Assembly (NCBI RefSeq): GCF_002075885.1
Contig: NZ_MDET01000001.1
Coordinates: 352,564-416,563, forward strand
DNA: 64,000 nucleotides
Direction: 5' to 3'
Source of the DNA: Manganibacter manganicus
GTDB lineage: Bacteria; Pseudomonadota; Alphaproteobacteria; Rhizobiales; Rhizobiaceae
Shown: piece after piece, positions 50,143 through 59,921 of the stretch
Layout: every line of letters starts with the position of its first letter
Position numbering within the stretch: position 1 is the first letter of the stretch
The notes under the pieces: model-generated
Databases searched by the model: none
Told to the model about the DNA's origin: nothing
What the model saw: the letters and a program-made list of their open reading frames with translations, nothing else
Position numbers and translations under genes: made by a program

Positions 50143-51483
50143 CTATGCCAGAAGATGCGCCAACAGCGCGCGCAATTGCGCTGGTTTGAGCGGTTTGAGC
50201 ATCAGGTCGATGCCAGCGGCGCGCGCCGCCTGGATCACGGTTTCGGAAGGATCGGCAGTCACGATAAGCGCCGGTACCGGGCGGCCAAGATAGGCGCGGA
50301 CCTCATCGATCGTGGCAGAGCCCAGATCTCCACCGTCCAGATGCTGGTCAGCTATCACGATGTCAGGTGTCCAGGCGGTGTCGCCGAGGGTGTCGAGCGC
50401 CTCGCTCGTGGAACTGGCTGCGCGTACGGTGCAACGCCAGCGTTCGAGCAATGACGCCATAGCCTGAAGAACATCGGGGTCGTTCTCCACCAATAGCACT
50501 CTTGTTCCAAACAGGCCGTAGCCGCGTGGCCGTTGCATGTCCGGCAATGCGCTCATGCTATGGGCAGTAACGGTTGCTGCGACCGGAACATCGATATGGA
50601 AAATGGTGCCGCGACCAACAGTCGAGGAGAAAGTCACAGGGTGGTCGAGCGTATCGGCCATACGGCGCACGATCGCCAGGCCCAGGCCAAGTCCGCCGCC
50701 GGCGAGTTCGGCATCGGCGACACGAGGCCCGCGGTGGAATTCCTCAAAAACCGCCTCGCGCTGATCGTCGGGGATGCCGCAACCGGTATCGGCGACATCG
50801 ATGCGCATGGTTTCGCCCCGGTTGCGGGTTCCCACCAAAACACCGCCCGACCGCGTGTAGCGTAGGGCATTGGACAGAATGTTCTGCAAAATGCGGCGCA
50901 GAAGCGTCCGGTCGGAGCGCACCATGGCGTTGACGGGACGAAATTTCAGCTTGAGATTCTTCATCGCCGCCACCGGTTCGAAGTCGGAGCGGAGCGAAGA
51001 AAACAGTGTTTCAAGATGGACGTCGCAGATATCGGGCCGGGTCACGCCGGCATCCAGCTTCGAGATATCGAGCAGGGTGTGCAGCAGATCGCCCATGGTT
51101 TCGAGAGAACGCTCGACCTGGCGCACCAGTTTGCGGCCTTCCTCACTGGTCTGGATTTCAGCAAGAGCGGATACTGAAAGATGCGCGGCATTCAATGGTT
51201 GCAATACGTCATGGCTGGCGGCCGCGAGGAAACGGGTCTTCGACAGATTTGCCTGTTCGGCACTTTCCTTGGCGGAAATCAGATCGAGATTCGATTGTTC
51301 CAGCCGGCGCAAGGTCGAGTGGAGTTCTTCCGTGCGTGTGCGAACCCTTTGTTCCAGCGAGATCGCCGTCTGGAACAGTGAGAAGGCGTTGCCTTGTTGC
51401 TCCATCGAACGCTCTACCCTGCTGATCAGGGCGGCGTTGATCTTCTTAAGCCGCTCTATGTCGTCGATTTCACGCAGCGGCAT
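50143..51483 (-). CDS. Hybrid sensor histidine kinase without its own sensor
   Basis: A 446-residue cytoplasmic kinase. A coiled coil (about 35-85) leads to the H-box AAASHDVLQPLNAA (His91), an ATP-binding domain with the N-box QNILSNALRYT, G1 DTGCGIPDD and G2 GGGLGLGLAI, and a C-terminal receiver with phosphoacceptor Asp379 (VIADQHLDGG) and Lys (LMLKPLKP). There is no PAS, GAF or membrane sensor. The start overlaps the end of the FIST gene by 14 bp, so the FIST protein is very likely its sensing partner. The receiver may pass phosphate on or act as an internal brake. Confidence 0.93.
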   Translation of the reverse strand: MPLREIDDIERLKKINAALISRVERSMEQQGNAFSLFQTAISLEQRVRTRTEELHSTLRRLEQSNLDLISAKESAEQANLSKTRFLAAASHDVLQPLNAAHLSVSALAEIQTSEEGRKLVRQVERSLETMGDLLHTLLDISKLDAGVTRPDICDVHLETLFSSLRSDFEPVAAMKNLKLKFRPVNAMVRSDRTLLRRILQNILSNALRYTRSGGVLVGTRNRGETMRIDVADTGCGIPDDQREAVFEEFHRGPRVADAELAGGGLGLGLAIVRRMADTLDHPVTFSSTVGRGTIFHIDVPVAATVTAHSMSALPDMQRPRGYGLFGTRVLLVENDPDVLQAMASLLERWRCTVRAASSTSEALDTLGDTAWTPDIVIADQHLDGGDLGSATIDEVRAYLGRPVPALIVTADPSETVIQAARAAGIDLMLKPLKPAQLRALLAHLLA

Positions 51484-52660
51484 CTTTGTCTCGTTGCTTC
51501 ACGGGCTGTCTCTGTCCGAAGGCTATGCCGATGAAGGTCTGGTTGAGGTGCATGGAACGGTACTGTTCTCCATAGGTGCCGAAACCGATCACCCGGTTGG
51601 TCCGGTATAGCTCGGAGATTTCACGAAACACCTGTCGGTTCAGCGCATCGAGCCGGCGCAGCACGCAGTCGAAGCCGAGCACCATGTCGATGCCACCAAG
51701 TCGCGTTTCGACCTCCTCCAGCGCAGTTCGCGTCGTCTCTACCATGCTTTTGGGCTGCGCCACCGAAAGTACGACGCCATCGTCGACTGCGCAAAAGAAG
51801 GACAGCCCTCCGTCTGGAAGCACTTTCTGGATCGAACGGCAGTAATATTCGCCGCCGACTTTGACCACGACGGGATGCGAAGCAAAATTGAGCGGCGCCA
51901 GAGCCCGCGGTTCGATGCCGGCGGAAGCAGCATATTCGCCAGCGGCGCTGGAAGCGTTGAATTCCAGCACGATGCGCTGGTCGGGGTCGGACGCTGTCAC
52001 CACCAGTTTGTCGTCGGTTGGTTCGAAATTGTCGGTCTTGAAGACATGGAAGGGGATTTCGGTGGAGATCAGCACGACAATAGCCGAGTCGGACGCGACG
52101 CGACCGTTTGAGATCAGTCGGGTGGTCTCAAATTTAAGGTTGTCGCCGGCCGAACCGCCAATCAGGGGAATATCGTCCAGTCCCCAATGGATCGCCGATG
52201 TGACGGCCTCTTCTGCGTGAGAAAGCCCATCGATGAAGCACAGCGCGAAGGTATGGTCCCTGGCTTTCTGTGTGCCGTCTCCCAATGCGCGTCTCAGTTT
52301 CTCGACCTCGCTGGTAATCGTGTCCATGCTGGTTGCAGCCAAGCTCTCGACCATTGTGCTCACGGCGGCAAAGGTGGCGCCGGGAAAGAGCATGGCCAGC
52401 ATGTGGCCTTCGTCCAGCCCCTGCGGCGTGATCTCGCCGGCCGTAGAGCAGCCGGCATAAAGCAAGGCCGGTGCGTGGCGCTGGATGGCTGCCGTCAGAA
52501 CGGATGCCTCGACGAGGCTTTGCGAAAAGAAGATCAGAGCAAAGCCGGCGCCCATCGCGGCGGCTTCGGCGGCGACGGCTGCGGCAAAGGCATCAGCATC
52601 GGGCTCGTCGGAACTGAGCACCGAAAGACCGCATGAATAACTCGCATGCGAGCAAGCCAC
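51470..52660 (-). CDS. FIST-domain sensor protein (NosP-like)
   Basis: A 396-residue cytoplasmic sensor with FIST-N (about 30-225) and FIST-C (about 235-370) domains. The FIST hallmark GCSTAGEI is at 70-77, and DIPLIGGSAGD, FDCVLRR and NRVIGFGTYGEQYRSMHLNQTFIG follow. The GTG start has a perfect GGAGG site. In other proteobacteria, FIST proteins encoded beside histidine kinases (NosP) bind heme and sense nitric oxide to control kinase activity and biofilm. Here the coupled kinase lacks any sensor of its own, which fits. Heme binding by this protein is inferred, not shown. Confidence 0.88.
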   Translation of the reverse strand: MACSHASYSCGLSVLSSDEPDADAFAAAVAAEAAAMGAGFALIFFSQSLVEASVLTAAIQRHAPALLYAGCSTAGEITPQGLDEGHMLAMLFPGATFAAVSTMVESLAATSMDTITSEVEKLRRALGDGTQKARDHTFALCFIDGLSHAEEAVTSAIHWGLDDIPLIGGSAGDNLKFETTRLISNGRVASDSAIVVLISTEIPFHVFKTDNFEPTDDKLVVTASDPDQRIVLEFNASSAAGEYAASAGIEPRALAPLNFASHPVVVKVGGEYYCRSIQKVLPDGGLSFFCAVDDGVVLSVAQPKSMVETTRTALEEVETRLGGIDMVLGFDCVLRRLDALNRQVFREISELYRTNRVIGFGTYGEQYRSMHLNQTFIGIAFGQRQPVKQRDKDAAA

Positions 52661-52928
52661 GGGCTCCTCCCTTGGGCGTTGCGGCTATTCTCAACGGCTT
52701 CTCGCCGCGCAGAATATTGTTCACGGCAATTGGCGGTTTGGCAATGGTGTCTGGTGCAGGCATCGCATCGCGGCGTGGCCGAAAGTACAATATACGGTTT
52801 TCAGGGCGGGCTGCATTCTCGGAATTGGAGGGGCTGGCCCCTGATGTTATGCCGTGCAAGAATAGTGCTCGGCAGGCATATGCGAGCGCTTGCGATCAGC
52901 ACCAAGGTTTCAGACCCAGGGAGGTTTC

Positions 52929-53429
<501 letters not shown>

Positions 53430-53553
53430 CCGGCAGTCGACATTAGGCCGTCGGCAATATCGGGTTGGCGCGAGGAGATCGGGAGCGGCTCGGCACAAAG
53501 TTTTTGACCGCCGGCTGCAATTGCCGACTTTCTCGCCACGGAGGAGAATTCGC

Positions 53554-55902
53554 ATGGGCGTTGAAGGCATAGGCGCACGGGTCGCGCGCAAGGAAGACAA
53601 GAGATTTATCACCGGTGGTGGTCGCTATGTCGATGACATGGTGGTGCCCGGCATGAAGCATGCGGTTTTTGTGCGCAGCCCCTATGCGCATGCGCAAATC
53701 AGGAAGATCGACGTGAAGGCGGCGCAAGCCATGCCCGGCGTTATCGGTGTTCTGACCGGCAAGGAACTCAAAGCAGACGGGATCGGCAATCTCATTTGCG
53801 GCTGGATGATCCATTCCAGGGATGGCACGCCGATGAAAATGGGTGCCTGGTCGGCGCTCGCCGTCGACAAGGTGCGCTATGTCGGTGATGCTGTCGTCGT
53901 CGTCGTCGCCGACACCAAAGGACAGGCGCGCGACGCCGCGGAGGCGGTGGAAATCACCTATAAGGAATTGAAATCGGTTACCGATGCTTCCAAGGCGATG
54001 GACAAGGGCGCGCCGCAAATTCATCCCGAAGCCGAAAACAACCTGATTTTTGACTGGGATATCGGCAATGCCGATGAGACGGAGGCTGCCTTCAAGAAGG
54101 CCGCTCATGTCGTTGAAATGGACATCATCAATAACCGTCTGGTTCCAAACGCCATGGAGCCGCGAGCGGCCCTTGGCCACTATGACAAGGCCGAGGATCA
54201 CTATACCTGCTGGACGACGTCGCAGAACCCGCATGTCGCGCGCCTGGTGATGAGCGCCTTCTACAATGTCGCGCCTGAAAACAAGCTGCGTGTCATCGCC
54301 CCCGATGTCGGCGGCGGCTTCGGCTCGAAGATCTATATCTACCCGGAAGAGATCGTCTGCCTGTGGGCCTCCAAAAAGACCGGCGTGCCGGTCAAATGGG
54401 TGGCCGACCGTACCGAAAGCTTCCTGTGCGATGCGCATGGCCGCGACCACCACAGCCATTGCGCCATGGCCTTCGACGAGGATCACAAGATTCTCGGCTT
54501 CAAGGTGGAGACCAAGGCCAATCTCGGAGCCTATATGTCGCTGTTTTCATCGGCGACGCCAACCTATCTCTACGCGACGCTTTTGTCGGGGCAGTACGAT
54601 ATTCCTGCCATACACGCCAATGTGAAGGCGATCTACACGAACACGGCGCCCGTCGATGCCTATCGCGGGGCAGGGCGCCCCGAGGCGGCCTTCAACGTTG
54701 AGCGGATGATGGAGGTGGCTGCGCGCCAGTTCGGCATGTCGCCGGCGGAGCTTCGCCGCAAGAATTTCATCACCGCCTTCCCGCACCAGACACCGGTCAT
54801 CATGAATTACGATGCCGGTGATTTCGCCACCTCGCTCGATGCTGCGATGAAAGAAGCGGACTATGCCGGGTTCGAGAAGCGCCGGGCGAAAGCGAAGAAG
54901 GCCGGCAAGCTGCGCGGCATTGGCTTTTCCTGCTACATCGAGGCATGTGGCATCGCTCCCTCTGCGGCAGTGGGCAGTCTTGGCGCCGGCGTCGGCCTGT
55001 GGGAATCGGCCGAGGTTCGCGTGAACGCGGTCGGCACTATCGAAGTGTTGACCGGCTCGCACAGCCACGGTCAGGGCCATGAGACGACATTTTCGCAACT
55101 TGTGGCGCAGCGCCTTTCCGTGCCGCTGGATTCCATCTCCATCGTTCATGGCGATACGGACAAGGTGCAGATGGGCATGGGCACCTACGGTTCACGATCC
55201 GGAGCGGTCGGCATGTCGGCCATCGTCAAGGCTCTCGACAAGGTCGAAGCCAAGGCCAGGAAGATCGCGGCACATCTGCTTGAAGCCGATGAGAGCGACA
55301 TTGTCATCGAGAACGGCGAATTGAAGGTTGCGGGCACCGACAAGTCAGTGCCGTGGTTCCAGATGGCGCTCGCAGCCTATACCGCACACAATCTGCCTGC
55401 CGGTATGGAGCCAGGCCTGAAAGAAACCGCGTTTTACGATCCGGCCAATTTCACCTTCCCGGCGGGTTGCTATATCTGCGAAGTCGAGATCGACCCGGAG
55501 ACGGGCCATACCGACATTGTGCAGTTCGTGGCTGCCGACGATTTCGGCAACATCATCAATCCGATGATCGTCGAAGGCCAGGTCCATGGCGGCGTGGCGC
55601 AAGGCGTCGGCCAAGCGCTGCTGGAAGGCGCGAACTACGACGAAACGGGACAGTTACTGACGGCAAGTTACATGGACTACACCATGCCACGTGCCGGCGA
55701 CCTGCCGTCGTTCAAGGTGTCGACCTCCAGCACGCCGTCGCCGTCCAATCCGCTCGGCCTCAAGGGCTGCGGCGAGGCAGGCGCGATTGGTTCGCCGCCG
55801 GCGGTCATCAACGCCATTACCGACGCGATCGGTACAGAAAACATCACCATGCCGGCAACGCCCCAGAAGGTCTGGGCTGCGATCCGGACTGTGAAACACT
55901 GA
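53554..55902 (+). CDS. Molybdenum-binding large subunit, form-II CODH-like
   Basis: A 782-residue large subunit of the xanthine oxidase family. The start is the ATG at 53554 with GGAGGAG upstream. The decisive motif is AYRGAGR at 369-375: true aerobic CO dehydrogenase (form I) has AYXCSFR with the Cu-binding Cys, so this is form II, whose natural substrate is mostly unknown. Catalytic Glu is at about 741 (GCGEAGAIG), and [10 protein letters not shown] and GQGHETTF are MPT-cofactor-binding segments. It pairs with the flanking iron-sulfur and FAD subunits. An aldehyde or heteroaromatic compound is as likely a substrate as CO. Confidence 0.94.
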   Translation: MGVEGIGARVARKEDKRFITGGGRYVDDMVVPGMKHAVFVRSPYAHAQIRKIDVKAAQAMPGVIGVLTGKELKADGIGNLICGWMIHSRDGTPMKMGAWSALAVDKVRYVGDAVVVVVADTKGQARDAAEAVEITYKELKSVTDASKAMDKGAPQIHPEAENNLIFDWDIGNADETEAAFKKAAHVVEMDIINNRLVPNAMEPRAALGHYDKAEDHYTCWTTSQNPHVARLVMSAFYNVAPENKLRVIAPDVGGGFGSKIYIYPEEIVCLWASKKTGVPVKWVADRTESFLCDAHGRDHHSHCAMAFDEDHKILGFKVETKANLGAYMSLFSSATPTYLYATLLSGQYDIPAIHANVKAIYTNTAPVDAYRGAGRPEAAFNVERMMEVAARQFGMSPAELRRKNFITAFPHQTPVIMNYDAGDFATSLDAAMKEADYAGFEKRRAKAKKAGKLRGIGFSCYIEACGIAPSAAVGSLGAGVGLWESAEVRVNAVGTIEVLTGSHSHGQGHETTFSQLVAQRLSVPLDSISIVHGDTDKVQMGMGTYGSRSGAVGMSAIVKALDKVEAKARKIAAHLLEADESDIVIENGELKVAGTDKSVPWFQMALAAYTAHNLPAGMEPGLKETAFYDPANFTFPAGCYICEVEIDPETGHTDIVQFVAADDFGNIINPMIVEGQVHGGVAQGVGQALLEGANYDETGQLLTASYMDYTMPRAGDLPSFKVSTSSTPSPSNPLGLKGCGEAGAIGSPPAVINAITDAIGTENITMPATPQKVWAAIRTVKH

Positions 55903-55914
55903 GGAGGCGCAAAC

Positions 55915-56715
55915 ATGTATTCCGTCCATTATCATCGCGCCATCTCGGTCGCGGATGCCGTAAAGCTCCTGAAATCGGGGGATGCTCAGCCGCTTTCGGG
56001 CGGCATGACACTGATCCCGGCCATGAAGACGCGCTTGGCTGCGCCATCGGATCTGGTCGACCTGTCGCATGTTCAGGAACTCAAGGGCATCAAGGTGTCG
56101 GGCAAGACGGTGACAATCGGCGCCGGCACGACACACTTTGAAGTCGCCAGTGACGAAAAGCTCAAGAAGGCCTGTCCGGCGTTGGTGCATCTGGCTTCGC
56201 TGATCGGCGATCCGGCGGTGCGTCATCGTGGCACGATCGGCGGTTCCGTGGCCAACAACGATCCGGCCGCGGACTATCCGTCGGCACTTCTCGCACTTGG
56301 CGCGACCATCGTCACCAACAAGCGTGAGATCGCGGCGGACAAGTTCTTCAAGGGCTTGTTCGAAACCGCGCTCAAGGATGGGGAAATCATCACGGCAGTC
56401 ACATTTACCGCACCTGCCAAGGCCGGTTACGAGAAGTTTCGCAACCCGGCTTCCCGCTATGCCATCGTCGGCGTTTTCGTCGCTAAGGGCAAAGATGGGG
56501 TCAGGGTTGCGGTAACGGGCGCCGGTGACGACGGCGTCTTCCGTTCCAAGCCGATCGAGGCGGCACTGGCGAAATCCTTCGAAGCCTCCGCTCTGGATGG
56601 TGTTAAGGTGCCGGCAAGCAGCCTGATGAGCGACATTCATGCGTCGGCGGATTATCGCGCGCATTTGATCAGCGTAATGGCCAAACGTGCGGTCGTGGCA
56701 GCCAACGCTGCCTGA
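55915..56715 (+). CDS. FAD-binding medium subunit of the molybdoenzyme
   Basis: A 266-residue CoxM-like subunit that carries FAD and gives electrons to the acceptor. FAD motifs are [12 protein letters not shown] (about 27-38), the counterpart of AGGQSL, and [16 protein letters not shown] (about 107-122). A C-terminal CO_deh_flav_C-like domain with RYAIVGVFV follows. GGAGG lies just upstream, 12 bp after the large-subunit stop. The gene is of usual length. A terminator follows at 56759. Confidence 0.93.
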   Translation: MYSVHYHRAISVADAVKLLKSGDAQPLSGGMTLIPAMKTRLAAPSDLVDLSHVQELKGIKVSGKTVTIGAGTTHFEVASDEKLKKACPALVHLASLIGDPAVRHRGTIGGSVANNDPAADYPSALLALGATIVTNKREIAADKFFKGLFETALKDGEIITAVTFTAPAKAGYEKFRNPASRYAIVGVFVAKGKDGVRVAVTGAGDDGVFRSKPIEAALAKSFEASALDGVKVPASSLMSDIHASADYRAHLISVMAKRAVVAANAA

Positions 56716-56758
56716 GTTCTTTATTCGAATCTGAAAAGCCGAATAAAAACAGGGGAAT

Positions 56759-56782
56759 CGGCGCGAATGCGCCGGTTTCTTC
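56759..56782 (+). terminator. Terminator after the molybdoenzyme operon
   Basis: CGGCGC (56759-56764) and GCGCCG (56769-56774) around GAAT, followed by GTTTCTTC. A second AT-rich hairpin, TTATTCG/CGAATAA (56721-56746), precedes it. They separate the molybdoenzyme set from the MFS transporter. Confidence 0.65.
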
Positions 56783-56903
56783 ACATCAACTAAATTAAAC
56801 CTTCGTCGTATATCCAGTAGTATGGTTTATTGTATCGCTCTGCGACCTAATTCCTTATCATCCCGCCCGTTGAGTATCAGACTCATTGCTCTGGGAGGGA
56901 AGC

Positions 56904-58295
56904 ATGGTAGCGCAGACGCAGGAGGCGGGGACGAACTGGTTCAGCCGTGCCCGGACGGTGGCAAAGCCCGGCTATAGCCGATGGATGGTGCCGCCAGCCG
57001 CACTTTGTGTGCATCTTTGTATCGGTCAGGCCTACGCATACAGCGTGTTCAACTTGCCGATGACCAAGCTGATCGGCATCACCGAATCGGCACCTGACGA
57101 CTGGAAGTTGACGGAACTGGGCTGGATCTTTTCGCTGGCTATCTTCTTCCTCGGCGTTTCGTCGGCAGTGTTTGGCCGATGGGTGGAGGAGGGCGGCCCG
57201 CGCAAGGCCATGTTCACTGCGGCCTGCTGCTGGGCGGCCGGCTTCTTCATTTCGGCCATCGGCGTTTCCATCCACAATCTGTGGGTGATCTATCTCGGCT
57301 ATGGCGTACTGGGCGGCATTGCGCTTGGAATCGGCTACATTTCGCCGGTTTCGACGCTGATCAAATGGTTCCCCGATCGGCCGGGCATGGCGACTGGCAT
57401 GGCCATCATGGGCTTCGGCGGCGGTGCCTTCATCGCTTCGCCGCTGTCAGTGTGGCTGATGAGGAAATTCACCACTGACACCCATGTCGGCGTGATGGAA
57501 ACCTTCATCGTGCTCGGGGTGGTCTATTTCATCTTCATGGTCGTCGGTTCGATTATCGTGCGTGTTCCGCCGGCTGACTGGAAGCCTGAGGGTTATGTCG
57601 CACCGAAGGAGAACAAGCTCATCAGCAAGAACGACGTCTTTGTCTATGACGCGCTGAAGACGCCGCAGTTCTGGCTGATCTGGGTCATTCTGTGCGTGAA
57701 TACGACCGCCGGCATCGGCGTTCTGGGACAAGCCTCGGCCATGAGCCAGGAAATGTTTCCGGGCCTGATTACTCCGATCGCGGCGGCGGGCCTTGTCGGC
57801 CTGATGAGCCTGTTCAACATGGGCGGCCGCTTCGCCTGGGCGACGACGTCGGATTTTATTGGCCGTAAGAACACCTATTTCGTGTTCATGGTGCTGGGTT
57901 TCATCCTATACTGTCTGGTGCCTTATACTGGTTCGATCGGCAGTGTTGCTGGTTTTGTCGTCTGCTTCTGCATCATCATCTCGATGTATGGCGGCGGTTT
58001 CTCGACGGTTCCGGCCTATCTGCGTGACATGTTCGGCACCCGCTATGTCGGTGCCATTCATGGCCTGTTGCTCACGGCCTGGTCGGCAGCCGGCATCTTC
58101 GGCCCGGTGCTGGTGAATTATATTCGCCAGTACAATATCACCCACAATGTGCCGAAGGCGCAGGCCTACAACACTACCATGTACATCATGGCGGGCCTGT
58201 TCGTGATCGGTTTCATCTGCAATCTGGCGGTACGCGCGGTCAATGAGCGCCACCATATGAAAGCCGAGCGCGAAGCGCTTGCGGCGGCCAACTGA
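56904..58295 (+). CDS. OFA-family MFS transporter (oxalate/formate antiporter type)
   Basis: A 463-residue transporter with 12 hydrophobic helices. The ATG at 56904 is backed by GGGAGGGAAG. OFA features include LCIGQAYAYSVFNLP in helix 1, a GRWVEEGGPRKAM loop, the SPVSTLIKWFPDRPGMATGMAIMGFGGGA segment in helices 4-5, and GRFAWATTSDFIGRKNTYF between helices 8 and 9. OxlT-like relatives exchange oxalate and formate or take up other small carboxylates. It is followed 16 bp later by a 42-residue membrane protein, a pair repeatedly seen in OFA clusters. The substrate is not known. Confidence 0.9.
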   Translation: MVAQTQEAGTNWFSRARTVAKPGYSRWMVPPAALCVHLCIGQAYAYSVFNLPMTKLIGITESAPDDWKLTELGWIFSLAIFFLGVSSAVFGRWVEEGGPRKAMFTAACCWAAGFFISAIGVSIHNLWVIYLGYGVLGGIALGIGYISPVSTLIKWFPDRPGMATGMAIMGFGGGAFIASPLSVWLMRKFTTDTHVGVMETFIVLGVVYFIFMVVGSIIVRVPPADWKPEGYVAPKENKLISKNDVFVYDALKTPQFWLIWVILCVNTTAGIGVLGQASAMSQEMFPGLITPIAAAGLVGLMSLFNMGGRFAWATTSDFIGRKNTYFVFMVLGFILYCLVPYTGSIGSVAGFVVCFCIIISMYGGGFSTVPAYLRDMFGTRYVGAIHGLLLTAWSAAGIFGPVLVNYIRQYNITHNVPKAQAYNTTMYIMAGLFVIGFICNLAVRAVNERHHMKAEREALAAAN

Positions 58296-58311
58296 AAGTG
58301 AGGAGGCTTCC

Positions 58312-58440
58312 ATGAATGACATGAACGAGAAAAGGACCACGCCTCTTCAACTCATCCTTGCCTGGGGCTTCGTTGGTATTCCTTTGGTCTGGGGGGTGCT
58401 GCAAACCCTCGCCAACGCGATGAAACTGTTCATCCACTGA
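58312..58440 (+). CDS. 42-residue membrane partner of the MFS transporter
   Basis: A very short gene from the ATG at 58312 with GAGGAGG upstream, coding for a 42-residue protein with one hydrophobic helix (LILAWGFVGIPLVWGVLQTL, residues 14-33) between a charged N-terminus and a short amphipathic tail. A strong terminator follows at once, so it is the last gene of a two-gene unit. It fits the small-subunit proteins that accompany OFA-type MFS carriers. It probably binds the carrier in the membrane; the role is inferred from context. Confidence 0.75.
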   Translation: MNDMNEKRTTPLQLILAWGFVGIPLVWGVLQTLANAMKLFIH

Positions 58441-58446
58441 CATGAT

Positions 58447-58482
58447 GCGGCGTCGCCCTTGAGGCGACGCCGCTTGCTTCTT
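58447..58482. terminator. Strong terminator after the transporter pair
   Basis: A perfect 11-bp stem, GCGGCGTCGCC (58447-58457) with GGCGACGCCGC (58463-58473), loop CTTGA, then TTGCTTCTT. The position between convergent genes lets it serve both strands. Confidence 0.8.
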
Positions 58483-58969
58483 ATCCCGGCAACAATTCGT
58501 GGGCGAAATAACGGACGGTTTTTCTGCCGCCATGAATGTCCGCGGTGCCGACTTCGCGAAAGCCGAGTCGTGCGTGAAAGGCGTCCGAAGCCGGATTGGG
58601 TGGCGCGGCATTGACCTCGCAGACCACGATCTCGTGCCCTGCCTGAACTGCGTATTCGAACAGGTCGCCATAGAGATTGCGGGCGTGGCCACGTCCGCGT
58701 GCAGCGCCATCGACGGCTATCCGATCGACATAGACGAAGCGGTCAAAACGCTGCCGGAACCACTGGAAGTTCGGGCTGTCATAAGCCGCATCCTGATCGA
58801 AGGCGATGATGAAGGCTTCGAGGGAACCGATGCGGCGGCTGTAGAAGGCCGCGCCGAGCATGGATGACAAGCGCAGCGGCTCCAGCCATGAGAGTTCTTC
58901 CGCATGACTGTTGTTAAGTGCCAGCACGGCCGGTTCGTCCGAGGACGAGATGGGTTCGATGGGCAGCAT
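58481..58969 (-). CDS. GNAT-family N-acetyltransferase
   Basis: A 162-residue GNAT protein. The acetyl-CoA site is VDRIAVDGAARGRGHARNLY (about 80-99) with the R/Q-X-X-G-X-G/A loop. A VCEVNAAPPNPASDAFHARLGFREVG segment, typical of motif B, follows. It is single-domain and of usual length. Substrate unknown, likely a small amine or a protein N-terminus. It stands alone, convergent with the transporter unit. Confidence 0.88.
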   Translation of the reverse strand: MLPIEPISSSDEPAVLALNNSHAEELSWLEPLRLSSMLGAAFYSRRIGSLEAFIIAFDQDAAYDSPNFQWFRQRFDRFVYVDRIAVDGAARGRGHARNLYGDLFEYAVQAGHEIVVCEVNAAPPNPASDAFHARLGFREVGTADIHGGRKTVRYFAHELLPG

Positions 58970-59130
58970 GGTTGTCGTCCCTGGGTAACTATGAATGAGG
59001 CCCTAGCATCGGTTGAGGTCGGGTGGAAGCGGCGGTGCCAAAACCTTGACAGGTGCGCAGGTGAAACCGAATACCTGTCGTGTAGGCGGCAATTCACGGA
59101 GAACCGGGTCGCATGACAGGAGCGCAGTGA

Positions 59131-59805
59131 ATGCCGTTCGGGATCGATCAGGCCGCCATTGCGGCCTATGTCGAGGTTATCGTCATCAATCTGGTTCTAT
59201 CCGGTGACAATGTCGTGGTCATCGGCATGGCAGCGGCTGCTCTGCCGAGGGATCTGCGCAAGAAGGCGATCTTTGCAGGCATCGCCGCGGCGGCCGTCAT
59301 TCGGGTGGTCTTTGCCGTTGTCGCCGTCGAACTTCTAAAAATTCCGGGCATCATGCTGGTTGGCGGCCTGCTTCTGTTGTGGGTATGCTGGAACCTCTTC
59401 AGGGAACTTTATTCCGGTGACCAGCAGGAGCTTGAACCGGACATGGCCGGCGAGGGCGCCATGGCGGTTGCCAAACCGGGCAAGAGGCTGCGCCAGGCGA
59501 TCATCCAGATCGTCGTCGCTGACGTGTCGATGTCGCTCGACAATGTGCTGGCCGTGGCGGGTGCAGCCAGCGATCAACTCGATGCTCTGGTGTTTGGCCT
59601 GATTTTGTCGGTGTTGTTGATGGCGGTTGCCTCGACGCTGGTTGCCGCCTTGCTCGCGCGATATCGGTGGATCGGCTGGGCGGGGCTTGCGATCATCGTT
59701 TACGTCGCGCTGGGGATGCTCTACGACGGCGGCGGTCAACTGATGCAAATCGACTTCGGTGCGCTGCTCCCCGCATGGGCGGGCGATGCTGTTTCTGCCG
59801 GGTAA
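59131..59805 (+). CDS. TerC/YjbE-family membrane protein
   Basis: A 224-residue protein with about seven hydrophobic helices. It has the two TerC signatures with metal-coordinating Asp: VLSGDNVVVIGMA (about 22-34) and ADVSMSLDNVLAVAG (about 130-144). Members are thought to export or load metal ions, manganese above all. GGAG precedes the ATG at 59131. A GACAGGT/ACCTGTC inverted repeat at 59048-59079 lies upstream. I could not find the yybP-ykoY manganese riboswitch in the leader. Confidence 0.9.
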   Translation: MPFGIDQAAIAAYVEVIVINLVLSGDNVVVIGMAAAALPRDLRKKAIFAGIAAAAVIRVVFAVVAVELLKIPGIMLVGGLLLLWVCWNLFRELYSGDQQELEPDMAGEGAMAVAKPGKRLRQAIIQIVVADVSMSLDNVLAVAGAASDQLDALVFGLILSVLLMAVASTLVAALLARYRWIGWAGLAIIVYVALGMLYDGGGQLMQIDFGALLPAWAGDAVSAG

Positions 59806-59813
59806 ATCCCGCT

Positions 59814-59836
59814 GTCAAATTTGACCATATGGACAA
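59814..59836. promoter_or_regulatory. Nested palindromes upstream of the BMP transporter operon
   Basis: GTCAAATTTGAC (59814-59825) is a perfect 12-bp palindrome, and it overlaps TTGACCATATGGACAA (59821-59836), a 16-bp palindrome with one mismatch pair. They lie about 85 bp before the binding-protein gene and resemble GntR- or LacI-type operators. No regulator gene is adjacent. Confidence 0.5.
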
Positions 59837-59921
59837 GATCGAGGGCCCGTCCCATAGTTGTCGGGCGGATATAAAATCATAAGGTCGGCTCCGCGGACGG
59901 CCTCAATCAGAGGGTCAGGCA

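Noticed and set aside
53554..55902. True aerobic CO dehydrogenase (form I CoxL)
   Set aside because: The active-site loop is AYRGAGR, not AYXCSFR; the Cu-binding Cys is absent.
55654..56784. A 376-codon minus-strand frame opposite the FAD subunit gene
   Set aside because: It is the antisense of a clear CoxM-like gene and reads as low-information sequence.
59000..59130. yybP-ykoY manganese riboswitch ahead of the TerC-family gene
   Set aside because: TerC genes often carry one, but the conserved loop sequences of that riboswitch are not in this leader; only a simple inverted repeat is present.
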